Source: Mycobacterium malmoense (GTDB lineage: Bacteria; Actinomycetota; Actinomycetes; Mycobacteriales; Mycobacteriaceae). From it: a stretch of DNA of 64,000 bases. Position 1 is the stretch's first letter; every line of letters begins with the position of its first letter. A program made the translations under genes and the position numbers. The DNA lies in contig NZ_CP080999.1 of the NCBI RefSeq assembly GCF_019645855.1, forward strand, positions 1 to 64,000. The letters run 5' to 3'. The notes under the pieces were generated by a model that made no database searches, was not told the origin of the DNA, and saw only the letters and a list, made by a program, of their open reading frames with translations. Below, piece after piece: positions 29,420 to 37,328 of this stretch.

Positions 29420-29761
29420 TTAATCGGCCGGTTGCGTCTGCAGCCACCGTTGAATGTCCGTCGTGACTGGGTCGGTGATGGCGTCGAACTCGGGATGCTT
29501 CTCAAGCACCGTCTCAACCATGGAGCACACCGGAACAATGCGTTTGCCTTCATCCCGGGCGGCGTTGAGCGCGTCTTCGAGCAGAATGGTCGCCAGGCCA
29601 CGCCCGCCGTACGCGGGATCGATTTCGGTGTGGTAGAAGACGCGTTGATCGCCACGGTCGGCGAACGAGGCGTGGCCGACGGTTTTTCCTTCGACGGCAA
29701 TGGTGTACGTGCTGTTCCCCGCGGTGACGGTGGTTGGTGTGCCGGTCTTATCGGCGGTCAT
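29420..29761 (-). CDS. Small GNAT-type N-acetyltransferase (YjdJ/COG2388-like)
   Basis: A 113-residue acetyltransferase-like protein of the short GNAT subfamily. It contains VGHASFADRGDQRVFYHTEI (strands), the acetyl-CoA pyrophosphate-binding loop DPAYGGRGLATILL (about residues 47-60), and RIVPVCSMVETVLEKHPEF, the typical C-terminal part with a Cys. Substrate unknown. Its ATG lies 14 nt inside the end of the pirin gene, so the two are a leftward operon with pirin first. Confidence 0.8.
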   Translation of the reverse strand: MTADKTGTPTTVTAGNSTYTIAVEGKTVGHASFADRGDQRVFYHTEIDPAYGGRGLATILLEDALNAARDEGKRIVPVCSMVETVLEKHPEFDAITDPVTTDIQRWLQTQPAD

Positions 29762-30743
29762 CCGTGCTTCCCTTCTTGTTCGGTATGGATCGAGGCCGCA
29801 GCCGGGCGATCGGCAGCGGCGGGGCGGGCAATCGTGCGACCGAACCCCGATAACCCGTGACGGTGCCGAAGCGGTCGTCGCCGTCCTCCCACAATTGGCG
29901 GTAGCCGACGATGTCGTCGTGACTGCGCCCGACGAAGTTCCACCACATCACCAGCTCTTCGGCGAACGGCGTGCCGCCCAACAGCAACACGCGCGCGGGT
30001 CGATCGCTCGCGTTGCGCAGGTGCAGCGACGAACACCCGGGACTCTGGTACCCGAGATCGGCGACCGCCAGGGTAGTCTCGCCCAGCTGGACTGGCCCCA
30101 TGTCGCACAGCACACCGTGTTCGAAGGCCGGGTCGATGTCCAGGTCGAGCGCAGCGTTCGCGTCAAGATCGATCTGCGCGCCCAGCAGCGGAGTGAACGT
30201 GTGCACCGGCGAGCGGTCACCGGCCAGCTCCCCGAGGAACACGCGCGCCACCGCGCCGGGCAGCGAAAACGGTGCGGGCACATAGTGGGCGAAGTCGCGT
30301 CCGGTGTCGCGATCGGAATCGGGTAGCGCCACCCACAGCTGCGCGCCGTGCAAAAGAGGATCCGACTCGATCGACACTTCGGAGTGACAGATGCCCGCGC
30401 CCGCCGTCATCAGGTTCAGCTCGCCGGGCCGGACCATGACATGAACCCCGGCGCTGTCGCGATGCTCCACTCCCCCACTGAACAACCAACTGACCGTTTG
30501 CAATCCGGTATGCGGATGCGGTGGAACGTCCATGCGCGCAGTCACGGGGCCGTAGTGGTCGATGAAACACCACGCGCCGATCAGCGAGCGTTGCCGCTGC
30601 GGAAGCGTGCGCCGCACCCGGATCGCCCGCGGGCCGCCCAGCGGAACCTCTCGGGGATGCAGCGCTTGCACCAATGGCAAGGCGCCCGCAACCCATGAAG
30701 CGGTGCAAGCCACTTCGGCCGGCGCGGCCTCGAGGTTGCTCAT
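29748..30743 (-). CDS. Pirin family protein
   Basis: A 331-residue bicupin. The N-terminal cupin carries the pirin metal ligands in PPHPHTGLQTV (two His), GGVEHRDS (His) and GICHSEVS (His, Glu). The C-terminal cupin domain ends near residue 285 (VLLLGGTPFAEELVMWWNFV). Bacterial pirins can act as quercetin dioxygenases or regulators; the role here is unknown. I chose the ATG at 30743 (MSNLEAAPAEV), preceded by GAAGGGTGG; in-frame sequence further upstream looks non-coding. Transcribed leftward with the GNAT gene. Confidence 0.88.
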   Translation of the reverse strand: MSNLEAAPAEVACTASWVAGALPLVQALHPREVPLGGPRAIRVRRTLPQRQRSLIGAWCFIDHYGPVTARMDVPPHPHTGLQTVSWLFSGGVEHRDSAGVHVMVRPGELNLMTAGAGICHSEVSIESDPLLHGAQLWVALPDSDRDTGRDFAHYVPAPFSLPGAVARVFLGELAGDRSPVHTFTPLLGAQIDLDANAALDLDIDPAFEHGVLCDMGPVQLGETTLAVADLGYQSPGCSSLHLRNASDRPARVLLLGGTPFAEELVMWWNFVGRSHDDIVGYRQLWEDGDDRFGTVTGYRGSVARLPAPPLPIARLRPRSIPNKKGSTDDRR

Positions 30744-30940
30744 CGTCCACCCTTCGTCGTGGGCGTGATACGGCCCCGATACCGCGACAGCACGCCGGGC
30801 GGCCGCAGTCACCCACCTGTAGCGGCCCAACCGCCCACCCGCGGCGCCGGCATGACAATCGCCAAACCTATTCCAGCGCAACCTAAGTCGCGCAGCGATG
30901 TGGTGTCAGGTAGAAATGTACCGGGCGTCCCGGCGGATTG

Positions 30941-31357
30941 TTAGGCGGCCGAACGCGGTCCGACGTGTGTGGCCGGCAGGTGCAACACCACCGCGGGCAC
31001 CCGGATCGCATCATGTTCGTGACGCGCCAGCAGAGCCGCGTTTTCGGGCAGCTGACGGGAGTTGACCTCACCGGCCGCGATACGACGCAGCACGTCGTGG
31101 GCCTGAGCGAGCTGTTCGCGCTTGCGGTACTGGCCGCCGGGCAGCTTGACACCGGCCCAGACGCCGTACTCCTCGCGGTGCGCGATGGCGTGCTCGGCGC
31201 ACCGCCGCTGCTGGGCCAACGGGCAGCGGCGCAGGCATTGGATCCGGGCCTCGGTGGCCGACCGCTCATAGGCACGCGCCTTCGCCGCGCCGTCACCACC
31301 GTCGTCGTCGGGATAGCCGAACCATAGCTCCGGGTTGGCTGCGCACGGGTGTCCCAT
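30941..31357 (-). CDS. whiB5: WhiB-family iron-sulfur regulator (WhiB5 / Rv0022c type)
   Basis: Redox-sensitive transcription factor with a 4Fe-4S cluster. The 138-residue product has the four cluster cysteines as HPCA (residue 5) and CLRRCPLAQQRRC (CxxC-x5-C), then the WhiB turn GVWAG and a basic C-terminal segment KLPGGQYRKRE that contacts DNA. I chose the ATG at 31357 (MGHPCAANPE) because AAGGAGA lies just upstream and it matches WhiB5. Divergent from the helix-turn-helix regulator, sharing a 143-bp control region with an inverted repeat. Confidence 0.9.
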   Translation of the reverse strand: MGHPCAANPELWFGYPDDDGGDGAAKARAYERSATEARIQCLRRCPLAQQRRCAEHAIAHREEYGVWAGVKLPGGQYRKREQLAQAHDVLRRIAAGEVNSRQLPENAALLARHEHDAIRVPAVVLHLPATHVGPRSAA

Positions 31358-31500
31358 GTCGGTCTCCTTGTCAGCGGTGAAACGTAGGCAAAAGCGTATA
31401 CACATATACGTGACCGATGCAAGAGAAACGTGACAAAAACATATATCTGCTGGGACGGGACGCCGCCTGTGTAATATCCGGCCTATGGCCGGAGCGTGCG
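31358..31500. promoter_or_regulatory. Divergent promoter region, whiB5 / HTH regulator
   Basis: This AT-rich 143-bp region holds promoters for both genes. It contains the inverted repeat CGTATA-caca-TATACG at 31395-31410, and two direct copies of ACGTGAC at 31408-31414 and 31428-31434. The copies are exactly 20 bp apart, so they fall on the same face of the helix. The adjacent helix-turn-helix protein or WhiB5 are obvious candidate ligands (inference). Confidence 0.6.
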
Positions 31501-32289
31501 GTGAGCCGTGAATCGGCCGGTGCGGCCATCCGCGCGTTGCGCGAGTCACGCGACTGGTCGCTAGCAGAACTTGCCGCCGCGACAGGCGTCAGCATCATGG
31601 GCCTGAGCTTCCTGGAGCGCGGTGCCCGCAAGCCGCACAAAAGCACAGTTCAGAAGGTTGAAAATGGGCTTGGCCTGCCGCCGGGCACCTATTCTCGGCT
31701 ATTGGTAGCCGCCGATCCCGACGCCGAGTTGGCCCGGCTGATCGCCGCCCAGGTGCCCGAGGCAAGGTCCCCGAGGCCCGCCGGCGCGGTGGTGGTCGAC
31801 CGTCACAGCGATACGGAAGTGCTGGAAGGCTACGCCGAAGCGCAACTCGATGCCCTTAAATCAGTCATCGATCGACTCCCTGCGACAACATCAAACGAAT
31901 ATGAGACGTATATTCTGTCTGTGATCGCTCAGTGCGTGAAGGCAGAGATGTTGGCCGCCAGCTCCTGGCGCGTGGCCGTCAACGCCGGCGCCGACTCGAC
32001 GGGCCGGCTCATGGAACACCTGCAGGCGCTGGAGGCGACGCGTAGGGCCCTGCTGAAGCGGATGCCCGCAAGCTTGAGCGCGCGGTTCGATAGGGCATGC
32101 GTGCAGTCGTCGTTGCCGGAGTCGATCATCGCGGCGCTGGTCGGCGTCGGGAACGACGAAATGTGGGACATCCGCAACCGGGGGGTTATCCCACCGGGAG
32201 CGCTCCCCCGCGTTCGTGCCTTCACCGAGGCGGTCGAAGCGGCGAGCCGGGACAAGACAGATCAGGACGGCGGCGAGGGGGAGCAATGA
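31501..32289 (+). CDS. Helix-turn-helix (XRE-type) transcriptional regulator, Rv0023 family
   Basis: A 262-residue regulator with an N-terminal XRE-type DNA-binding domain (AIRALRESRDWSLAELAAATGVS...LSFLERGARKPHKSTVQKVE, residues 8-55). The larger C-terminal helical domain is conserved across mycobacteria (VVDRHSDTEVLEGYAEAQLDALKSVIDRLP, then a region ending with GNDEMWDIRNRGVIPPG). The GTG at 31501 (VSRESAGAA) matches the M. tuberculosis start; a longer in-frame reading from 31417 would run into the control region. The next gene's ATG overlaps its stop (ATGA). Confidence 0.88.
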   Translation: MSRESAGAAIRALRESRDWSLAELAAATGVSIMGLSFLERGARKPHKSTVQKVENGLGLPPGTYSRLLVAADPDAELARLIAAQVPEARSPRPAGAVVVDRHSDTEVLEGYAEAQLDALKSVIDRLPATTSNEYETYILSVIAQCVKAEMLAASSWRVAVNAGADSTGRLMEHLQALEATRRALLKRMPASLSARFDRACVQSSLPESIIAALVGVGNDEMWDIRNRGVIPPGALPRVRAFTEAVEAASRDKTDQDGGEGEQ

Positions 32290-33098
32290 CCGAAAGCGAA
32301 ATCGAGGTGTTGAGCCGTGCCCATCAAATGTTCGTCGGCACCGCTTCGCGCCCGACGCTGGACGCGGGTACGGCGCATTACCACGGGTTGCTGCAGCGAG
32401 CCGCGGGATTGAACAACGGTGTGGGGCATCGCGGTTACCGGCTCGCGGTGGACGACAGCCGGAAACGGCTCCTGTCGGCAGCCCACACGGACACCGAAGC
32501 CGCGGGCGTCATCGTCGGCGCCCACCAGGATCTGGCACAGGCGCGTGGACTCACCAAGAACGTCGTCGACGAGGCGCGCGCCGATTCCGCCGTAACCCCG
32601 GCTACCCCGATGGCCCAGCGCGAGGCGATGCGCCGTCGGGTGGCGCGGCTGCGCGCACAGCGGGCGCACGTCTTGTCGGCCCGCTTGCGGGCTCGACGGC
32701 ACTCCGCGGCGTTACGGGCGTTGAGTTACCGAATGACGCACTTGAGGCCGTCGTCGCCGAACGGCCGCGCCGCAATCGCGGTGCGCGCCGCGTTGTCGCG
32801 ACTGGGACGCCCGTATGTCTGGGGCGCGACCGGGCCCAACCAGTTCGACTGTTCCGGCCTGGTCCAGTGGTCCTACGCGCAGGCGGGTATTCACCTGGAC
32901 CGCACCACCTATCAGCAGATCACCGACGGGATTCCGGTGCCTCGCGCGCAAGTCCGGCCGGGCGATCTCGTCTTTCCCCACGCCGGACATGTGCAGATGG
33001 CCATCGGCAACAATCTGGTTGTCGAAGCGCCCTATTCGGGTGCTTCGGTGCGAATCAGTCCGCTGGGCAACAACATTGCGATTCGCCGGCCGCTATGA
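32286..33098 (+). CDS. NlpC/P60-family peptidoglycan endopeptidase (Rv0024 type)
   Basis: A 270-residue protein. The N-terminal ~160 residues form a helical, charged region of the DUF4226-like kind; the C-terminal NlpC/P60 domain (about 165-270) has the catalytic Cys in NQFDCSGLVQWSY and His in FPHAGHVQMAIG. Enzymes of this family cut D-glutamyl-meso-DAP bonds in peptidoglycan. No classical signal peptide is visible, so export, if any, would be by a non-Sec route such as type VII (inference). Overlaps the regulator gene by ATGA at 32286-32289. Confidence 0.9.
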   Translation: MTESEIEVLSRAHQMFVGTASRPTLDAGTAHYHGLLQRAAGLNNGVGHRGYRLAVDDSRKRLLSAAHTDTEAAGVIVGAHQDLAQARGLTKNVVDEARADSAVTPATPMAQREAMRRRVARLRAQRAHVLSARLRARRHSAALRALSYRMTHLRPSSPNGRAAIAVRAALSRLGRPYVWGATGPNQFDCSGLVQWSYAQAGIHLDRTTYQQITDGIPVPRAQVRPGDLVFPHAGHVQMAIGNNLVVEAPYSGASVRISPLGNNIAIRRPL

Positions 33099-33146
33099 CA
33101 TGCAAAGACCGCCCAATCACCCGGGCGCGACGAAGAGGTTGAACCG

Positions 33147-33509
33147 ATGTCGGAACAAGCCGGACTTTCGGTAGCCGCCATGCAGGCGCGGCAGTCGGTG
33201 CTGGCGAACCAACACGGCACGGCCGCCGACGCCGACCGTGTGCTGGCAGGGGTGCTGGCCAGTGCCCATGCGGCGACGCGTGAGAGCATTAGGCGCCTGG
33301 ATGCGATCGCCGAGGAGATCGATCGCGCCGCCACCTGCCGCGCGGACCTTGCCGTCGACACCCCCGTGGGCGCGCGCGAGTTTCACAAATTTCTGATCGC
33401 CAAGCAACGCCAGATCGCGGCGGTCGTGGCGGATGCTCGGGAGCTCAGTCGCGCGAAAAAGGCTGTGCTGGATGGTCTGCGGGCACAGTACGCCGCGCCT
33501 GCGGGCTAG
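33147..33509 (+). CDS. DUF4226 protein (Rv0025 family)
   Basis: A 120-residue, Ala-rich, all-helical protein with conserved AGAREFHKFLIAKQRQIAAVVADAR-like segment (residues 68-92), the core of DUF4226. No signal peptide or membrane helix. Size, composition and neighbours resemble ESX-associated substrates or chaperones, but function is unknown. A purine-rich GAAGAGG lies upstream of the ATG. The same core motif recurs in the next gene, suggesting an old tandem duplication. Confidence 0.85.
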   Translation: MSEQAGLSVAAMQARQSVLANQHGTAADADRVLAGVLASAHAATRESIRRLDAIAEEIDRAATCRADLAVDTPVGAREFHKFLIAKQRQIAAVVADARELSRAKKAVLDGLRAQYAAPAG

Positions 33510-33647
33510 GCCAGGCACCGCGAGGACCGTTCGTTCACAGGCGTGTCGGGGTGAATTGTCGGCAGGAACGTGCGTGGGTACTGTCGCCCGGCATGGAGGG
33601 GTCGCGACGTCAGCCGCACTTGGGGCGCGGCGCCGTGTGTCTAGACG

Positions 33648-35069
33648 ATGTCGGCGTTTGACGAGCTACTCGCCACGGTCAAATACGTCCGTGACCGCAG
33701 CGGCGACCCGAACGCGTGGCAGATGGGGTTGGCGCCGAATGAGGTGGCTGCCGTAATTACGCCAACGACACCGCCCGAACAAGTCGACACGATCGTGCGC
33801 AGGATCCGCCAACAACATCCGGACCTGTTCGGCCCCGGGACGCCGGGCATACCCGATCCGTCGTCGGACCGCGAGAAGGGGGATGCTGCCGAAGCCATGG
33901 CCGGCGCCGAAGCAGCTCTGGCACACCAGAATTCAGCCAGCTCTCAGCTAGACATGCAAGTGATTTCGGCCATCCTGAACGCACACCTGAAGGCCGTCGA
34001 GGGCAGGGAAGCGCTGACCAAGCTGCAGCGAGAAACCGAAGCCGCGGTACAAGCGCGATCGGACCTCGACACTCCGGCGGGAGCGCGGGATTTCCAACGG
34101 TTTCTCATCGGCAAGCTCAAGGACATTCGGGCGGTAGTCCTGAATGCCAGCCTCGATGACACGTCGAAATCAGCGCTGATGGCCGCGTGGACATCGCTGT
34201 ACGACGCGTCCAAAAACGGACCGAACCCTCCCGGCGACCAACCGCCGGCGCCGGCCGTCCCCGCACGCGGCACCACCCAACGGCCGCTTGACGATCCGGA
34301 CACCGAATGGGATCCGTTGGACTCGATGTGGGCTGACGATCCTGGTCTGCTCGCAGCGGATGCGTCGGGGCAGGGCGCCTCAGCTCCGGCTCCGCCGTCG
34401 GCACCGGCGATGCCAACCATCCCCAACCTCGGCGCGGGGTCAGTGCCGGGTGTGGGCACGGCCCCGGGCTCTGCGGCCGGGTGGGGCGTGCCGGCTGGCC
34501 TACCGCTTCCCGGGCTGCAGGAGGGCGGCAGAACCGATCCGGCACTGCGAGATTCATACGACGACGGCCCGTTGGGATCTGACGCAGACCTGGTTGATCA
34601 CGCCGACAACCAGACAGACGACGAGGACGAGGGCCACGACGACGACGCGTCGGTGGATAGGCCCGAATCTCCGTCGGAGGGTCCGACAATAGTGACCCTG
34701 CCCGACGGCGAGACGGTGACGGCCGCCAGCCCCCAGCTCGCCGCGGTCATCAAAGCCGCGGTCGACGGAGCGCCGATCGCAGACGCGTTCCATCAGCAGG
34801 GAATTACCATTCCCCCACCGGGAACGGCGGTCACCGATCCGATCGACCCGCTGCGCGTCATACCCGGAGACATCGGCGTCTTCATCGATCGTCACGCGCT
34901 TGCCCTCGGTCACGAAAAAGCCCTTCTCGACGGCCAGATTCAACACATCGCCACCGTGAGCGGGCCGAGCTTTCTAGGCTGGGAGCATCCACCGGCCGCG
35001 ACCGCGGCGGCGATGCCTCACACACCGACACCCACCCGGCCGGCGGCCACGTCGACCACTGGACAATAG
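33648..35069 (+). CDS. Large DUF4226 protein (Rv0026 family)
   Basis: A 473-residue protein. The helical N-terminal part has a DUF4226 core ARDFQRFLIGKLKDIRAVV (about residues 142-160) paralogous to the preceding gene. A Pro/Gly/Asp-rich, low-complexity middle (about 180-345) contains an acidic DDEDEGHDDD cluster. The C-terminal domain VTLPDGETVTAASPQLAAVI...GDIGVFIDRHALALGHEKALLDGQIQHI binds unknown partners. Mycobacterial proteins of this type are near ESX-like loci or secreted; no enzyme motif is seen. The ATG at 33648 has only weak upstream complementarity. Confidence 0.85.
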   Translation: MSAFDELLATVKYVRDRSGDPNAWQMGLAPNEVAAVITPTTPPEQVDTIVRRIRQQHPDLFGPGTPGIPDPSSDREKGDAAEAMAGAEAALAHQNSASSQLDMQVISAILNAHLKAVEGREALTKLQRETEAAVQARSDLDTPAGARDFQRFLIGKLKDIRAVVLNASLDDTSKSALMAAWTSLYDASKNGPNPPGDQPPAPAVPARGTTQRPLDDPDTEWDPLDSMWADDPGLLAADASGQGASAPAPPSAPAMPTIPNLGAGSVPGVGTAPGSAAGWGVPAGLPLPGLQEGGRTDPALRDSYDDGPLGSDADLVDHADNQTDDEDEGHDDDASVDRPESPSEGPTIVTLPDGETVTAASPQLAAVIKAAVDGAPIADAFHQQGITIPPPGTAVTDPIDPLRVIPGDIGVFIDRHALALGHEKALLDGQIQHIATVSGPSFLGWEHPPAATAAAMPHTPTPTRPAATSTTGQ

Positions 35070-35115
35070 TGAATTCGCCGGCCTAGCCCGGCGGCGCAGG
35101 AATAGGAGAGAGCGG

Positions 35116-35433
35116 ATGGAAGATTCGATCCATGTGGTGCCCGCGCACTTACGTGAAGCCGCTGCGCATCACCAGGAGACCTCCGATTACTTGCGCACCG
35201 TTCCGTCGTCGCATGCGGCGATCCAGGAAAGCCTGGACTCGCTTGGCCCCGTCTTCGGTGAACTGCGCGACGCCGGACGCGAACTGCTTGAGCTCAGACG
35301 TCAGTGTTACGAGCAACAGGCCGAGGACCACGCCGATATGGCGGAAAAACTGACCGTGTCGGCGACGATGTGGGAGCAGCACGAGGAAGACGCGGCACGA
35401 AATTTCGGCGGCATCGTTGACGGCGGTCGATGA
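35116..35433 (+). CDS. ESX-1 associated small helical protein (Rv0027 family)
   Basis: A 105-residue, all-alpha protein of the EspC/DUF2580-like type: VVPAHLREAAAHHQETSDYLRTVPSSHAA..ESLDSLGPVFGELRDAG (in parts), a helical hairpin expected to pair with a partner. It has WXG-like size but lacks the WXG motif. TAGGAGAGAG precedes the ATG. The stop overlaps the next gene by ATGA. Likely partner of the neighbouring small protein; secretion is inference. Confidence 0.82.
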   Translation: MEDSIHVVPAHLREAAAHHQETSDYLRTVPSSHAAIQESLDSLGPVFGELRDAGRELLELRRQCYEQQAEDHADMAEKLTVSATMWEQHEEDAARNFGGIVDGGR

Positions 35434-35741
35434 CGGACGCCAATCCCGCATTCGACACCGTTCACCCCAGTGGGCACATCCTTGTCCGCTCCTGCCGCGG
35501 CGGATATATGCACAGCGTCGCGCTGAGTGAAGAGGCGATGGAAACCGACGCCGAGACCCTGGCACGGGGCATCCTGTTGACCGCCGATGTGTCGTGCCTC
35601 AAAGCGCTACTGGAAGTTCGGAACGAGATCGTGGCGGCCGGACACACCCCGTCCACGGAGGTGCCCACCCCGCACGATCTTGATGTGGCGATTGAAAAGC
35701 TGCTGGCACATAAACTGCGTCGCCGCGACAGCGCGGAGTAA
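35430..35741 (+). CDS. Small protein of DUF2694 type (Rv0028 family)
   Basis: A 103-residue protein with conserved segment SGHILVRSCRGGYMHSVALSEEAMETDAETLA (residues 11-42), followed by helices LARGILLTADVSCLKALLEVRNEIVAAG. This fits the mycobacterial DUF2694 family that sits next to ESX-type small proteins. Translationally coupled (ATGA) to the Rv0027-type gene, suggesting the two products act together. No signal peptide; no catalytic motif. Confidence 0.82.
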   Translation: MTDANPAFDTVHPSGHILVRSCRGGYMHSVALSEEAMETDAETLARGILLTADVSCLKALLEVRNEIVAAGHTPSTEVPTPHDLDVAIEKLLAHKLRRRDSAE

Positions 35742-35774
35742 GGACGTTAAACGCGTTTCCAACGTGCCGACGGT

Positions 35775-35918
35775 CTAGAGCAGCCAGGTCTTGGCGCTCT
35801 CGGGATCGGGTGCAATATCAGTCGGCGGCTCTACGGGATTGGGGCCGAACAACTCTCGCGCGCGGGCGAGCAGAGCGCGCACCTCGTCGAGTTGCTGCTG
35901 CAGCGCAGAATCAGCCAT
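35775..35918 (-). CDS. 47-residue conserved-looking small protein
   Basis: A short antisense-strand gene starting at the ATG at 35918, with GGGG 5 nt upstream, ending at TAG 35775-35777. The product reads MADSALQQQLDEVRALLARA, then ARELFGPNP, a Pro/Asp-rich middle and ends KTWLL. The N-terminal 24 residues form an amphipathic helix; codon positions show the expected GC bias. It sits alone between convergent and divergent neighbours of the ESX-associated group. I recognise the general look of small mycobacterial proteins from such loci but cannot name a function. Confidence 0.6.
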   Translation of the reverse strand: MADSALQQQLDEVRALLARARELFGPNPVEPPTDIAPDPESAKTWLL

Positions 35919-36000
35919 GTCCCCACGCTACCCAGGCCATCGCGGCAGCACAATTCACTGACTGAATAGACGACCCGTTGGATGCCGGTAGGCTTAGCCA

Positions 36001-37245
36001 GTGGCGATCTTCGGCCGGATAACGGCGCGCCAGCGCCTCCGGAGAGCTACCCGGGAATCACTCGCGATTCCGGCCTTCAGCTCTCCGGTCGATTGCACCC
36101 CCTGGGTGACGGGCGGGCTTTGGCCTGCCGAACTTTCCACGGTCACCGCCGAAACCGCCACGCTCGCAGAGTATCTGAAGGCCGACCTGCAGACGATCAC
36201 CGAGAGCGCCAACGACGAGCTCAAGGTCCTCAAGCGAGCGGGGATGCCTGATTTCACCCGGCAGGCCGAAGAGGCCCGGGTCATCGAGGAGGCCCGCGCC
36301 CGGGCCGTGCGACGGGTCGAATCGACGATGCGTCATTTGCACGCGGTGAAGGCGGAGATGCCCGCCGAACACGTACGCCCACAGGTTGCCGAAAGTGTCG
36401 TGGGGCCAGATCTCGACGAGACACAAGCCATACCCGCTATCGATGCGGCGGCCAGCTCCGTGGCCGATGAGGAGGACAAACCCGAGGCCTTGGACGGCCG
36501 GCATCGAGCCTCTGCCGACGACGACACCGACGGGACCGCCGCCGCGCCGGAATCGGAGGCCTTTGAGGCCCCGGAAGCCTTTGAAGGCCCAGTAGCCCCG
36601 GTAGCTTCGGCCGCAAGCGAGTCCGACCAGGAACGGTTGCGGCGGCTCCTCGCGTTCGTGATTCATCAAGAACCACGACTGAATTGGGCGATCGGCGACC
36701 GTTCCGACGGCACCACAGTATTGGTCACCGACCTTGCCCACGGATGGATACCGCCGGGTATCACGCTTCCCGCCGGGGTGCGGTTGTTGGAACCCGAGCG
36801 ACGCAGCGGCAAAGTTTCCTCGCTGATCAGCGACAGTACGCGCACCCTGACCTACGCTCCCGGGGATTCTCTGGGCCGGCTGGATGACTTTGCCGGGACC
36901 GACGCCTCGGCACAGCCCCGCGAGCTGCCGGCGGTTCAGGACCTCGGCTGGGAGTTGAACCAGGCCACCCACTGGCGCGACGGGCTGCCGCGGATGGTGC
37001 ACACACTGGCCAGAGCAGCCGCCGCAGGAACCGGCATCGCCGAAGAAGAGATCGACTTGCTACGGGTGCATCTCGACACCGCGCGCTATCAACTCTTGAC
37101 CCAGTATCCAAACGTCGATCTTGCGCTGTTGCTCAACTGTATGTTGTTGGCCGCCACCGAAGGAGCCGTGACGGGCGACTCGGTATCGGCGAACTATCAC
37201 CTCGCCTGGTTCCAGAAACTCGCGGCGCTATCCGGCGGCCTCTAG
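36001..37245 (+). CDS. DUF5631/DUF5632 protein (Rv0029 family)
   Basis: A 414-residue protein. The N-terminal domain (residues 1-120; ESLAIPAFSSPVDCTPWVTGG then a long helix LAEYLKADLQTITESANDELKVLKRAG) is followed by an acidic low-complexity linker (about 125-205). The C-terminal domain contains RLNWAIGDRSDGTTVLVTDLAHGWIPPGI (split about 220-250) and a final helical region ending AWFQKLAALSGGL. This matches the DUF5631/DUF5632 organisation of Rv0029, longer mainly in the linker. Function unknown; linked by position to the ESX-associated cluster. It starts at a GTG with weak upstream sequence, so the start is uncertain. Confidence 0.83.
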   Translation: MAIFGRITARQRLRRATRESLAIPAFSSPVDCTPWVTGGLWPAELSTVTAETATLAEYLKADLQTITESANDELKVLKRAGMPDFTRQAEEARVIEEARARAVRRVESTMRHLHAVKAEMPAEHVRPQVAESVVGPDLDETQAIPAIDAAASSVADEEDKPEALDGRHRASADDDTDGTAAAPESEAFEAPEAFEGPVAPVASAASESDQERLRRLLAFVIHQEPRLNWAIGDRSDGTTVLVTDLAHGWIPPGITLPAGVRLLEPERRSGKVSSLISDSTRTLTYAPGDSLGRLDDFAGTDASAQPRELPAVQDLGWELNQATHWRDGLPRMVHTLARAAAAGTGIAEEEIDLLRVHLDTARYQLLTQYPNVDLALLLNCMLLAATEGAVTGDSVSANYHLAWFQKLAALSGGL

Positions 37246-37253
37246 CCGGCTCT

Positions 37254-37328
37254 TTTCGCGCTCATCGACCGGGGCTTGGTGGGATGGGCCCCGGCTCTCT
37301 TCGCGCTTTCGCGCTCATCGACCGGGGC
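37254..37328. repeat. 22-bp direct repeat pair between genes
   Basis: TTTCGCGCTCATCGACCGGG followed by GC occurs at 37254-37275 and again at 37307-37328, 53 bp apart, filling the gap between two convergent genes. Similar short strings flank many mycobacterial genes. They may take part in termination, but neither copy forms a strong hairpin. Confidence 0.7.
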
